A stretch of 5,535 nt of DNA from Acidobacteriota bacterium (lineage in GTDB: Bacteria > Acidobacteriota > Vicinamibacteria > Vicinamibacterales > UBA8438). The notes under the pieces were generated by a model. The model did no database searches. It had not been told where the DNA came from and saw only the letters and a list, made by a program, of their open reading frames with translations. The stretch spans positions 1-5,535 of the forward strand of contig DTWD01000470.1 of NCBI GenBank assembly GCA_012963185.1, written 5' to 3'. The position numbers and the translations under genes were made by a program. Positions 1-5,535 of the stretch are shown here, one piece after another (position 1 is the first letter of the stretch; every line of letters starts with the position of its first letter).

Positions 1-1
1 C

Positions 2-661
2 GTAGCCATTCTTGTGATGTTCGGTATGTCTGTTGTCATTTTCGATCCCGAATTTGTGGCCACCAATGAATCGCTCATGACTGGAATACATACGGGGGCT
101 AGTGTCGCGGCAGGGGTTGCCGTTGTGCTGCTTGGCTTCGCTAGCATAGCTGCGAGTGGACCCTCGTTTGTGGGTAAATTGGTTGGGTTATTGGTGACGC
201 CACTGCCAAGGCGGTTAGCTGAATCGTTGATTGAGGCGTCAAGGCATTTCCTTGAAGGGTTTGCCGTGATGCGGCAGGTGATACCGTTGGCTTTTGCGGT
301 GATGTGGTCTTTAGCGCTTTGGTCAAGTATTGCTTTGAGTTTGTGGTTAGTGACAGTTGCATTTGGTATTGATATACCTGTCGTGGGAACTGGTGTGATC
401 GTGGCACTTATTGCAGTCGGGGTCGCAGTGCCGACACCGGCAGGTGTCGGTGGATATCATGCAGCGTATCAACTCGGAGTTACGGGTTTATACGGTGCAT
501 CTGATGCAGCGGCGGTCGGTGCCGGATTAGTTGCTCACGTTTTGTCATTTTTGCCGGTGACGTTGATTGGTCTCGTACTGATGGCTCGGGATGGTATGAA
601 GCTGAGCGGAATTACCGACGTCGTTGAAAAAACGAGACAGAATATGACTGATGCGACTTAG
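2..661 (+). CDS. UPF0104 / MprF-AglD-type flippase-like integral membrane protein, C-terminal part
   Basis: The reading frame is open to the left edge, so the true start lies outside the window; the GTG at 14 is only an internal codon. The visible 219 residues are strongly hydrophobic, with likely membrane spans near residues 1-15, 33-52, 92-121, 126-144 and 165-195 (counted from base 2). They carry the motif PTPAGVGGYH at 144-153, which matches the proline/glycine-rich loop (PxPGGxG) typical of the lysylphosphatidylglycerol synthase transmembrane family (UPF0104, PF03706). Related proteins include the MprF flippase domain and AglD; most members are of unknown function, and a role in moving lipids or lipid-linked substrates across the inner membrane is inferred from the family. 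No soluble aminoacyl-transferase domain follows, so this is the membrane-only type at its C-terminal end. A 58-base gap separates it from nrdR on the same strand, so co-transcription is likely. Family assignment is fairly sure; substrate is unknown. Confidence 0.75.
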   Translation, partial: VAILVMFGMSVVIFDPEFVATNESLMTGIHTGASVAAGVAVVLLGFASIAASGPSFVGKLVGLLVTPLPRRLAESLIEASRHFLEGFAVMRQVIPLAFAVMWSLALWSSIALSLWLVTVAFGIDIPVVGTGVIVALIAVGVAVPTPAGVGGYHAAYQLGVTGLYGASDAAAVGAGLVAHVLSFLPVTLIGLVLMARDGMKLSGITDVVEKTRQNMTDAT

Positions 662-706
662 AGCAGGTCGATGATGTAGCAATCGGGTGTAGCGATATTG
701 GCAATC

Positions 707-713
707 AAGGGGG
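707..713 (+). promoter_or_regulatory. Ribosome binding site of nrdR
   Basis: AAGGGGG lies 6 bases before the GTG at 720. It decides in favour of this non-ATG start, which also places the zinc-ribbon cysteines directly after the initiator as in other NrdR proteins. Confidence 0.7.
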
Positions 714-719
714 TCCCCG

Positions 720-1178
720 GTGAAATGTCCGTTTTGTGGGAATCTTGACGATAAAGTTGTCGACTCCAGAGAAGGTAAAGAAGGTGGGGTCATCAGGCGG
801 CGTCGTGAGTGCGTGAATTGCGGTCGGCGTTTTACGAGTTATGAGCGCATCGACGAGATTCCTTACATGGTCGTCAAGAAAGATGGCACGAGGGAACGGT
901 TTGAACGGCAGAAGGTCATCGCCGGGCTTTTGAAGGCCTGTGAAAAAAGACCAGTCAGCGTTAGTTCTCTCGAGGCAGTGGCGAATAAGGTTGAAGTTAC
1001 GTTACAAGAACGACCCGATAAGGAGATTTCGACAGAAGAAATTGGGACGGTAGTGATGGAGGCACTTCGCACATTGGATGCCGTGGCGTATGTACGGTTT
1101 GCATCCGTCTACCGACACTTTCGCGACATAGGCGAATTTATGGCCGAACTGAAGGGCTTGTTGAATACTAAAGACTAG
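720..1178 (+). CDS. nrdR: Transcriptional repressor NrdR
   Basis: NrdR is an ATP/dATP-sensing repressor that binds NrdR boxes upstream of ribonucleotide reductase operons. The 152-residue product is full length for the family. It begins MKCPFCG and has a zinc ribbon with Cys3, Cys6, Cys31 and Cys34 separated by an arginine-rich segment (RRRR at 26-29). An ATP-cone domain then runs from about residue 48 to 138, including [11 protein letters not shown] (51-61), the [10 protein letters not shown] stretch (100-109) and [11 protein letters not shown] (124-134). All are standard family features. The start is GTG at 720, supported by a strong ribosome binding site. The gene follows the membrane protein gene on the same strand and converges on the formiminotransferase gene with a 42-base gap. 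No ribonucleotide reductase gene lies in the window, so its targets must be elsewhere. Nothing looks broken; identification is very secure. Confidence 0.97.
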   Translation: MKCPFCGNLDDKVVDSREGKEGGVIRRRRECVNCGRRFTSYERIDEIPYMVVKKDGTRERFERQKVIAGLLKACEKRPVSVSSLEAVANKVEVTLQERPDKEISTEEIGTVVMEALRTLDAVAYVRFASVYRHFRDIGEFMAELKGLLNTKD

Positions 1179-1220
1179 TTTCGACTTAAGTAGAAATCGT
1201 GTTTCTGGGGTAGCTTACCG

Positions 1221-2123
1221 TTAGCGTGATTGTTGTTGTAGACGGTTCTCAAGGATCTGGTTCGGCGCGATAAATTCTCGGATAGGGATGTTTCGCGCGG
1301 TGCCGACGACGGCATCGGCCGGGATTAGGCCAATGAGTTCAGTTCCAGATATTTTGACGGCGTAATTCTTGGCCTCCTCGAAAACGGCAGTAAGCACGTC
1401 CGCTAAGGGTGATCGTTGATAGTCCGTCAAGTTTATCGATACTTGTACGCCATCGTGTTTAGTTGTCGATACTAAGAGTCCTAACGCTTTAACGAATGGA
1501 ATTCCGCCACTGCTGCCTCGAATTCGACGAGCGATTTCTTCGGCGATTTTGAGATTGTGAGATTCGAGGTTGACATTGAACGCAATAAGTGGCTGTCGGG
1601 CTCCAATTACACATGCGCCTGCTGAAGGATGCGGTTGCTGTGGCCCGTAATCAGGACGCCAATCATCGTGTAGGAGCTTTGTTTTGAGTTGTTCGAAACC
1701 GCCTTTTCGTATCTGTTCAAGTCGATGCCGATGAGGCAGTCGTGAAGACGCCTCATAGAGAAAGACAGGGATCTTGTGCGTTTCAGCTAATAGTCTTCCA
1801 ATTGAATGAGATAACGCGATGCACTGGTCTAGCGACGTTCCAATTAATGGTACTAAGGGGATCACATCGATAGCACCAATCCGTGGATGACTGCCGTCGT
1901 GTTGTCGGAGGTCGATGTTTCGAATCGCATTGGTCGCTATCGCGAGTATCGCGTTTCGGATCCCGAGTTCACTACCAGCAATTGTAAGAACAGTTCGATG
2001 ATGGGTGGAGTCTGATGAGTAGTCAAGTAAATTAGCGCCGTTGATGCATTCGATTGCCCGTATGGTCTGTCTGATGACACTACGGTTTCGTCCTTCACTG
2101 ATGTTTGGAATTGACTCAACCAT
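1221..2123 (-). CDS. ftcD: Glutamate formiminotransferase (stand-alone FT domain)
   Basis: This enzyme moves the formimino group of N-formimino-L-glutamate to tetrahydrofolate (EC 2.1.2.5), the last step of one route of histidine breakdown. The 300-residue protein matches the formiminotransferase half of animal FTCD along its length: VESIPNISEGRN at 2-13, DSTHHRTVLTIAG at 38-50, HPRIGAIDVIPLVP at 79-92, a WRPDYGP stretch at 155-161, GARQPLIAFNVNL at 174-186 and GLIPADAV at 265-272. His79 corresponds to the catalytic histidine of the HPRxGAxDV motif. There is no cyclodeaminase domain. The ATG start is fixed by an in-frame TGA two codons upstream; the Shine-Dalgarno sequence is weak. It is the only gene here on the minus strand and has no hut genes beside it. 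A known alternative for bacterial FT paralogues is 5-formyl-tetrahydrofolate salvage, which sequence alone cannot exclude. The symbol is by analogy with animal FTCD. Confidence 0.92.
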   Translation of the reverse strand: MVESIPNISEGRNRSVIRQTIRAIECINGANLLDYSSDSTHHRTVLTIAGSELGIRNAILAIATNAIRNIDLRQHDGSHPRIGAIDVIPLVPLIGTSLDQCIALSHSIGRLLAETHKIPVFLYEASSRLPHRHRLEQIRKGGFEQLKTKLLHDDWRPDYGPQQPHPSAGACVIGARQPLIAFNVNLESHNLKIAEEIARRIRGSSGGIPFVKALGLLVSTTKHDGVQVSINLTDYQRSPLADVLTAVFEEAKNYAVKISGTELIGLIPADAVVGTARNIPIREFIAPNQILENRLQQQSR

Positions 2124-2177
2124 TTGTCAAACGCCACTGCCCGGCACCGGTCGTAAGCGGATTAGTCGCTCCATTGA

Positions 2178-2200
2178 AACGTTCCATTATAGGAACCGTT
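2178..2200. promoter_or_regulatory. Inverted repeat, possible operator over the ftcD promoter
   Basis: GTTCC (2181-2185) and GGAAC (2192-2196) form a perfect 5-base inverted repeat around a 6-base centre. The flanks extend the match (AAC at 2178-2180 against GTT at 2198-2200) if one extra C at 2197 is bulged. The centre, ATTATA, is the complement of a perfect TATAAT. A repressor dimer bound here would cover the -10 element. No known operator consensus was recognised. Confidence 0.35.
2186..2191 (-). promoter_or_regulatory. Candidate -10 box for ftcD
   Basis: On the minus strand these bases read TATAAT, a perfect sigma-70-type -10 box, 62 bases before the ftcD start codon. The hexamers 16-18 bases upstream match TTGACA poorly (CTGCTT at best), so the promoter would be weak or activator-dependent. 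Confidence 0.4.
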
Positions 2201-2224
2201 TGTATCGAAGCAGGGTTAGTATGC

Positions 2225-2255
2225 CTGACAGTCGTAGCTCTGGACGCACTATAGA
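2225..2255 (+). promoter_or_regulatory. Possible plus-strand promoter for the RDD-pgpA-cinA operon
   Basis: CTGACA at 2225-2230 matches five of six bases of the -35 consensus. Downstream, CACTAT (2247-2252, spacer 16) or TATAGA (2250-2255, spacer 19) could serve as the -10, neither ideally. This would give an untranslated leader of roughly 175 bases that includes the foldable segment at 2317-2387. Confidence 0.25.
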
Positions 2256-2316
2256 GAAAAGAATTAAGTGGTATTTAAACGGAGATGTGACAATTAAGAC
2301 AGGCTGAGTGAAAACT

Positions 2317-2387
2317 GTGTTGGCTAGAGGAAGCAACCGACGGCACAGCCAACTCGAATCTGATTCGGAACGCTTCAACGTTGGTTG
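2317..2387 (+). promoter_or_regulatory. Possible structured leader upstream of the RDD gene
   Basis: Several complementary segments overlap here. GTTGGCT (2319-2325) pairs with AGCCAAC (2347-2353). CAACCGACG (2334-2342) pairs with CGTTGGTTG (2379-2387) over 9 positions with one G-U. CGAAT (2355-2359) pairs with ATTCG (2363-2367) across a 3-base loop. The first two stems interlock, so they would be either a pseudoknot or alternative folds; the third nests inside the second. It matches no riboswitch class that I recognise, and chance pairing is possible. Confidence 0.25.
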
Positions 2388-2420
2388 TGGGATCCGTGAT
2401 GGGTGATACTGACAAAAAGC

Positions 2421-2428
2421 AGGGGAGA
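2421..2428 (+). promoter_or_regulatory. Ribosome binding site of the RDD gene
   Basis: AGGGGAGA sits 8 bases before the GTG at 2437. It favours this start over the in-frame ATG at 2527, which has no such signal. Confidence 0.6.
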
Positions 2429-2436
2429 CACGGACA

Positions 2437-3006
2437 GTGACTAGAACTCGTGCTGTGTCCTCTGGGGCACGTAAAGCATCAACTGGTGTAGCTGAGACGA
2501 AACGAAGCCGTAATACCGTCAGTTCGATGAGTCTAGATTTTGGGCACGAAGATTCTCCATCAGGACAGAAACATTTACCGTCAGGAAAACCATCTCCATT
2601 AGCCTCGGTAAGTCGGCGCATCGGAGCGTTACTCGTTGACCTTTTGATCCTCTTGGGAATCGACGGTGCTGTCGTCCGGCTCACAGAGCAACTTGCGGAG
2701 GTGTCTATCGATGCATTTGGAGAACTTCGCCTACTCCTGCCTCTCGTCGGGTTTTTACTGCTTTTGGACTGTGGTTATGTCGTGGTTCTCACGACTTTTG
2801 GTGGGCAGACTATTGGCAAGATGTTACTTGGGATAAGGGTCATTCGTAGGGACAATGGATCGGTTGGATTTCGTGCTGTAGCGATTCGGACTGCGGTATC
2901 TGCCGTGTCCATTGTTCCCTTTGGTATTGGATATCTTCGCGTGGCGATTGGTGACAGGCATGCACTGCATGACGTCGTCGCGAATACGAAGGTTATTCGC
3001 GAGTGA
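2437..3006 (+). CDS. RDD family membrane protein
   Basis: This 189-residue protein has two parts. Residues 1-57 are polar, rich in Ser, Lys, Arg and Gly, without obvious structure, and probably cytoplasmic. Residues 58-189 form an RDD domain (PF06271). Its family signatures are SRRIGALLVD at 59-68 (the conserved Arg and Asp), GGQTIGKMLLGIRVIR at 122-137, and a closing DRHALHDVVANTKVI (173-187). Membrane spans are likely near 63-80, 99-120 and 149-171. RDD proteins are small inner-membrane proteins mostly of unknown role; some have been linked to ion transport or antiport, but nothing here points to a substrate. It heads a compact plus-strand run with pgpA starting 16 bases after its stop, so an envelope or lipid connection is plausible but only inferred. 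The GTG start rests on a good ribosome binding site; without it the protein could begin at ATG 2527 and still keep the whole domain. Confidence 0.88.
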   Translation: MTRTRAVSSGARKASTGVAETKRSRNTVSSMSLDFGHEDSPSGQKHLPSGKPSPLASVSRRIGALLVDLLILLGIDGAVVRLTEQLAEVSIDAFGELRLLLPLVGFLLLLDCGYVVVLTTFGGQTIGKMLLGIRVIRRDNGSVGFRAVAIRTAVSAVSIVPFGIGYLRVAIGDRHALHDVVANTKVIRE

Positions 3007-3022
3007 TGTGTACGGTGTATTG

Positions 3023-3487
3023 ATGAAGAAAGTTGCTTTTTTTATTTGGACTGCTGGATTTACTGGTCTTGTGCCAGTGGCGTCGGGTACCGCAGGCTCA
3101 ATCGTTGGACTGGGTCTTCTGATGCTCGTTCGGACTAGTAGAAACGATTGGATGGAGCTTTTGGTTTTGCTAATCGTTGTGACTGCCGGGATATGGTCGG
3201 CTAATCTCGCTGAACGTCATTATGGTCGCGAAGATCCTGGCGAGGTTGTTGTTGACGAGGTGGCGGGGATGATGCTGACAGTTCTGTGGCTCCCTGGTGG
3301 GTGGGGGACGTTGTTGATTGGTTTTCTGGCCTTTCGATTCTTCGATATTGTTAAGCCATTTCCCGCCCGGATGGCTGAACAACTACCGGGAGGGTGGGGC
3401 GTTATGACTGATGATCTTGTAGCCGGGCTGTATGGGTACGCACTTGTTAGGACGGTTCTCTGGTTACTACCAGTTGTGGGCATGTGA
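3023..3487 (+). CDS. pgpA: Phosphatidylglycerophosphatase A
   Basis: PgpA removes the phosphate from phosphatidylglycerol phosphate to give phosphatidylglycerol (EC 3.1.3.27) at the inner membrane. From ATG 3023 the protein has 154 residues, normal for the family. Family motifs appear in order: PVASGTAGS at 18-26 (the P-xxPGTxGS element), VVVDEVAGM at 75-83 with the Asp78-Glu79 acidic pair, FRFFDIVKPFPA at 104-115, and GGWGVMTDDLVAG at 123-135 with the Asp130-Asp131 pair expected to bind Mg2+. Hydrophobic segments lie near 8-36, 44-60, 81-106 and 132-153. The frame is open upstream to 2912, but starting there would overlap the RDD gene by about 95 bases with unrelated residues. ATG 3023 gives the usual N-terminus, with only a weak GGTG as ribosome binding site; GTG 3008 is a possible alternative. 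Translation is probably coupled to both neighbours. Confidence 0.93.
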   Translation: MKKVAFFIWTAGFTGLVPVASGTAGSIVGLGLLMLVRTSRNDWMELLVLLIVVTAGIWSANLAERHYGREDPGEVVVDEVAGMMLTVLWLPGGWGTLLIGFLAFRFFDIVKPFPARMAEQLPGGWGVMTDDLVAGLYGYALVRTVLWLLPVVGM

Positions 3488-4779
3488 TGGCGATGGAATC
3501 GTTAGGTAAAAGACCTTCGCTGGCTGCGATAATTGCGGTTGGTTCTGAACTGCTAACACCAGACAAAATAGATACCAACTCTCTTTTTCTTACCGAAGAA
3601 CTGAACAGTGTTGGCTTTAGGGTGGCCCAGAAAACGGTTGTCGGTGATGATGCTCACGACCTTGATTCAGCTTTCCATTACTCGTGCCGCGTTGCCCCAT
3701 TAGTTCTTGTTACCGGTGGGCTTGGTCCAACGGAAGATGATCTTACTCGTGACGTTATTGCGTCGGCATTGGGTCGATCATTGGAGATTGATAAGGTGCT
3801 CTTGGAAGATATTCGGAAAAGGTTCTCGGAAAGAGGACTCCGGATGCCGGAAATAAATCGGCGGCAAGCTGAGGTTCCACAGGGTGCGGAGATACTAAGA
3901 AATGAGCATGGGACAGCTCCAGGACTAATTCTCGAAAACGAAACGATGACGGCGGTGCTATTGCCCGGCCCACCGCGAGAATTACAACCGATGTTTAAGC
4001 ATTACGTTGTTAATCGACTGAAGCATATAAATGTAGGCCAACGTCTGCACAGACGCGTTTTGAGAACGACAGGAGAAACGGAGTCTTTTGTTGACGAGTG
4101 TGCTAAGCCGGTTTATCAGAAATGGATTTCTCGAAGTGTTCCAATTCAAACCACGATCCTCGCGTCACTCGGACAAATAGATTTGCACCTTAGCGTGGTT
4201 AGTAGTGACGAGTTCGAAGCGAAGGCTATGTTGGATGACGCGGTATCTGAGTTACGGGAAAGGCTCGGGCTATTGGTTTTTAGTGAGGACGGACGAAGCC
4301 TGCCTGAAATTGTTGGTGGGCTCTTGGTAGAGCGTGATGCGACGGTTAGCGTTGCGGAGTCTTGCACCGGAGGGCTTATTGCTTCACGGCTTACAGATGT
4401 TGCTGGTAGCTCAGCGTATGTGGCCGGCGGGGTGACCGCATATAGTAATGCAGCTAAGGAAATGCTTCTGGATGTGAGCTCAGACTTACTTAGGCGTCAT
4501 GGTGCCGTCAGCGACGAGGTGGCTATTGCGATGGCTTTGGCTGTACGGCAAAAGTTAGGAACAGATTTTGGCGTGAGTGCGACGGGAATTGCCGGTCCAG
4601 GGGGAGCGGTTTCAGGGAAGCCTGTGGGAACGGTACATGTCGCGCTTGCGGACTCCGATCACGATGTTGTTTCGAGACGGTGTCAATTACCAGGTGATCG
4701 TAGTCGAGTGAAATTTCAAACTTCTCAAGTCGTTCTCAATCTTTTAAGGAAGGCATTGTTATCGCCTTCGGCACGGTAG
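3487..4779 (+). CDS. cinA: CinA family protein (MoaB-like domain plus NMN amidohydrolase)
   Basis: This 430-residue protein is a full two-domain CinA. Residues about 12-180 form the MoaB/MogA-like domain (COG1058), with AIIAVGSELL at 14-23, VTGGLGPTEDD at 75-85 and LLPGPPREL at 158-166; in studied homologues this domain has ADP-ribose pyrophosphatase activity. After a linker domain (about 185-265), residues 272-425 form the PncC-type nicotinamide-mononucleotide amidase: AESCTGG at 290-296 with the likely nucleophile Ser292, YSNAAK at 319-324 with Tyr319 and Lys324, and SATGIAGPGG at 364-373. Together these recycle NMN to nicotinate mononucleotide in NAD metabolism; the name comes from competence induction in streptococci. 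ATG 3487 overlaps the pgpA stop by one base (TGATG). GTG 3484 and ATG 3493 are also possible, and the only ribosome binding signal is a weak TGTGGG. Translational coupling with pgpA is likely. All key residues are intact. Confidence 0.95.
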   Translation: MAMESLGKRPSLAAIIAVGSELLTPDKIDTNSLFLTEELNSVGFRVAQKTVVGDDAHDLDSAFHYSCRVAPLVLVTGGLGPTEDDLTRDVIASALGRSLEIDKVLLEDIRKRFSERGLRMPEINRRQAEVPQGAEILRNEHGTAPGLILENETMTAVLLPGPPRELQPMFKHYVVNRLKHINVGQRLHRRVLRTTGETESFVDECAKPVYQKWISRSVPIQTTILASLGQIDLHLSVVSSDEFEAKAMLDDAVSELRERLGLLVFSEDGRSLPEIVGGLLVERDATVSVAESCTGGLIASRLTDVAGSSAYVAGGVTAYSNAAKEMLLDVSSDLLRRHGAVSDEVAIAMALAVRQKLGTDFGVSATGIAGPGGAVSGKPVGTVHVALADSDHDVVSRRCQLPGDRSRVKFQTSQVVLNLLRKALLSPSAR

Positions 4780-4914
4780 TGCGCATATGACGACGGCTTT
4801 TCGTCACGGCTACTGCTCTGCCCAAAACGTTTAAGTTGGATTTGTATTTCTGGTTGCGAAAGGCCTAACTCGTACATATGAGGATGTCGTTCTTGCGACG
4901 ATGTTCTGTAAGAA
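4780..4914. other. Gap between cinA and plsY
   Basis: This 135-base gap contrasts with the tight spacing upstream. It holds a small hairpin, TGACGA/TCGTCA (4788-4793 and 4801-4806), without a following T-run, so it is not a convincing terminator. TTGCGA at 4854-4859 and TACATA at 4873-4878 are weak promoter-like hexamers with poor spacing. An in-frame TAA at 4909-4911 bounds the plsY frame. No small gene was recognised. Confidence 0.4.
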
Positions 4915-5535
4915 GTGGCAGCGAAGTTTATAGTAACTGACTTGTCGTATTTGCTTGGTTCAATTCCTTTTTCGTTCCTTTTGACACGCATGGCTACAGA
5001 CTTGGCCGTACGGTATCTGGGTAGCGGCAATACAATATTGGAGCCGCGAATGCATTCAGGGTTACTCGCCTTAGTCCTTGGTTTGGTTGTGGTAGTGCTC
5101 GACGCTATGAAAGGCGCGCTCGCCGTAACGTTGTCCGCGGAGATTGATAACCATGAAGCAACGGGTGCGTTGAGCGCGATGTTCGTCGCGGTCGGACATT
5201 TATATCCCGTGTGGTTGAAATTTGATGGGGGTAAAGGTGTGTCAACGGCTGGCGGCGGTTTTGCTGTAGTTCCTCCAGTTTCAACTTTAGTCGGTTTTGT
5301 GTGTTTTATTGGAACCGTTCCAGTAACGCGTTTTGTTTCCCTCGGTTCTACGATGGCTACATTCGCACTTGCCTTGATGCTGGCGATAAATGGTGAGTCA
5401 GCAAATGTACTGATTGCCGGATTTGCGGTATTTGCTTTAATCGTTTTTCGTCATCGAGGGAACATCGGACGATTAGCGCTAGGAAGTGAGAGACGATTAA
5501 CCAGTTGGATGCCTGTTGGAGGGCGCAACGTCATA
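4915..5535 (+). CDS. plsY: Acyl-phosphate:glycerol-3-phosphate acyltransferase PlsY, partial, with a locally frameshifted motif 1
   Basis: PlsY transfers the acyl group of acyl-phosphate to glycerol-3-phosphate, the first committed step of phospholipid synthesis, in the inner membrane. The open frame gives 207 residues to the right edge without a stop. Family marks are YLLGSIPFSFLL at 12-23, LGSGN at 35-39, LDAMKGA at 62-68, GHLYPVWLKFDGGKGVSTAGG at 94-114 (motif 2) and HRGNIGRLALGSERRL at 180-195 (motif 3). About 200 residues is usual, so the end must be near. The start is uncertain: a TAA at 4909 leaves GTG 4915 as the earliest choice and it gives the expected N-terminal length, but no clear Shine-Dalgarno precedes it; ATG 4990 would lose the first membrane segment. 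Oddly, GSGN is followed by TILEPRMHSG instead of xGATNxxR. The missing part, GAANAFR, is encoded in another frame at 5040-5060. The gene may be impaired, variant, or affected by sequence errors. Confidence 0.88.
   Translation, partial: MAAKFIVTDLSYLLGSIPFSFLLTRMATDLAVRYLGSGNTILEPRMHSGLLALVLGLVVVVLDAMKGALAVTLSAEIDNHEATGALSAMFVAVGHLYPVWLKFDGGKGVSTAGGGFAVVPPVSTLVGFVCFIGTVPVTRFVSLGSTMATFALALMLAINGESANVLIAGFAVFALIVFRHRGNIGRLALGSERRLTSWMPVGGRNVI
5028..5037 (+). repeat. 5-base tandem duplication inside plsY motif 1
   Basis: CAATA at 5028-5032 is followed directly by a second CAATA at 5033-5037. Dropping one copy turns GSGN-TILEPR into GSGN-I-GAANAFR, the normal motif 1 of PlsY. This fits a replication-slippage duplication (or an assembly error) that shifts the frame by +5. 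Confidence 0.65.

Larger units (their letters stand above)
2124..2436. other. Divergent intergenic region between ftcD and the RDD gene
   Basis: This 313-base stretch has no convincing gene. Open frames crossing it lack a recognisable protein and overlap real genes on one side or the other. It must hold the promoters of both divergent units. Visible elements are a perfect TATAAT on the minus strand within an inverted repeat, a possible plus-strand promoter, and a segment with overlapping stem-loops ahead of the RDD gene; each is listed separately. Confidence 0.7.

Noticed and set aside
662..719. NrdR box near nrdR, which would suggest autoregulation
   Set aside because: No 16-base palindrome like the NrdR box consensus was found in this gap.
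1179..1220. Possible bidirectional terminator between convergent nrdR and ftcD
   Set aside because: Only weak hairpins are present (AGAAA/TTTCT at 1192-1206 and GGTA/TACC at 1209-1219), with no G+C-rich stem followed by a T-run.
2041..2307. 88-residue plus-strand open frame over the start of ftcD and the intergenic region
   Set aside because: It overlaps the well-supported formiminotransferase start on the opposite strand and shows no family features.
2326..2345. GGAAGCA-containing stretch resembling the conserved loop of bacterial SRP RNA
   Set aside because: The matching 5' side (GTCAGG with the GGAA tetraloop in place) is missing and the surrounding bases do not form the SRP helix.
2187..2684. 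165-residue open frame on the minus strand across the intergenic region and the RDD gene
   Set aside because: It is antisense to a clear RDD gene, has no recognisable domain, and its composition (many Arg, Pro and Ser) is typical of a shadow frame.
2912..3022. Upstream extension of pgpA into the RDD gene
   Set aside because: It would overlap the RDD coding sequence by about 95 bases and add residues unlike the N-terminus of PgpA; ATG 3023 gives the family's normal length.
4725..5030. 101-residue minus-strand open frame across the cinA end and plsY start
   Set aside because: It lies antisense to the conserved N-terminus of PlsY (YLLGSIP, LGSGN) and has no recognisable protein signature.
5028..5070. 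Programmed ribosomal frameshifting as the explanation for the split plsY motif
   Set aside because: Two opposite shifts within about 40 bases would be needed, and neither site has a slippery heptamer. The exact 5-base duplication is a simpler cause.

Overview
This is a stretch of bacterial chromosome that looks like ordinary housekeeping DNA, with seven protein genes. The two at the edges run off the window. By eye the base composition is close to balanced, starts are a mix of ATG and GTG, and Shine-Dalgarno signals range from strong to very weak. NrdR, PgpA, CinA and PlsY are all bacterial families. The order (flippase-like membrane protein, nrdR, glutamate formiminotransferase, RDD protein, pgpA, cinA, plsY) would suit a Gram-negative phylum such as Acidobacteriota or Gemmatimonadota, but that placement is a weak guess. 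No mobile element, CRISPR array, tRNA or rRNA was seen.

Layout. 2-661 (+): C-terminal part of an MprF/AglD-type (UPF0104) polytopic membrane protein. 720-1178 (+): nrdR, probably in the same transcript. 1221-2123 (-): a stand-alone glutamate formiminotransferase, convergent with nrdR. 2124-2436: a 313-base divergent intergenic region. It holds a perfect TATAAT on the minus strand inside an inverted repeat, a possible plus-strand promoter, and a stretch able to form alternative stem-loops ahead of the next gene. 2437-4779 (+): a compact operon of an RDD membrane protein, pgpA and cinA, with a 16-base gap and then an overlap. 4915-5535 (+): plsY, open at the right edge.

How the genes relate. 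PlsY starts phospholipid synthesis by acylating glycerol-3-phosphate, and PgpA finishes phosphatidylglycerol. The left-edge protein belongs to a family linked to handling lipids or lipid-linked substrates. CinA salvages pyridine nucleotides (NMN deamidation), NrdR controls ribonucleotide reductase genes, and the formiminotransferase feeds one-carbon units from histidine breakdown into folate. The theme is membrane lipid and nucleotide/cofactor housekeeping.

The most notable observation is in plsY. The first catalytic motif (GSGN-x-GATN-x-x-R) is split between two reading frames. A perfect 5-base tandem duplication (CAATA CAATA, 5028-5037) shifts the frame just after GSGN. The missing half of the motif (GAANAFR) lies in another frame at 5040-5060, and a further one-base change before about 5071 brings the reading frame back. 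Removing these 6 extra bases restores the usual 21-residue spacing between GSGN and DxxKG. This is either a real compensated frameshift that rewrote a catalytic loop or a pair of sequencing/assembly errors.
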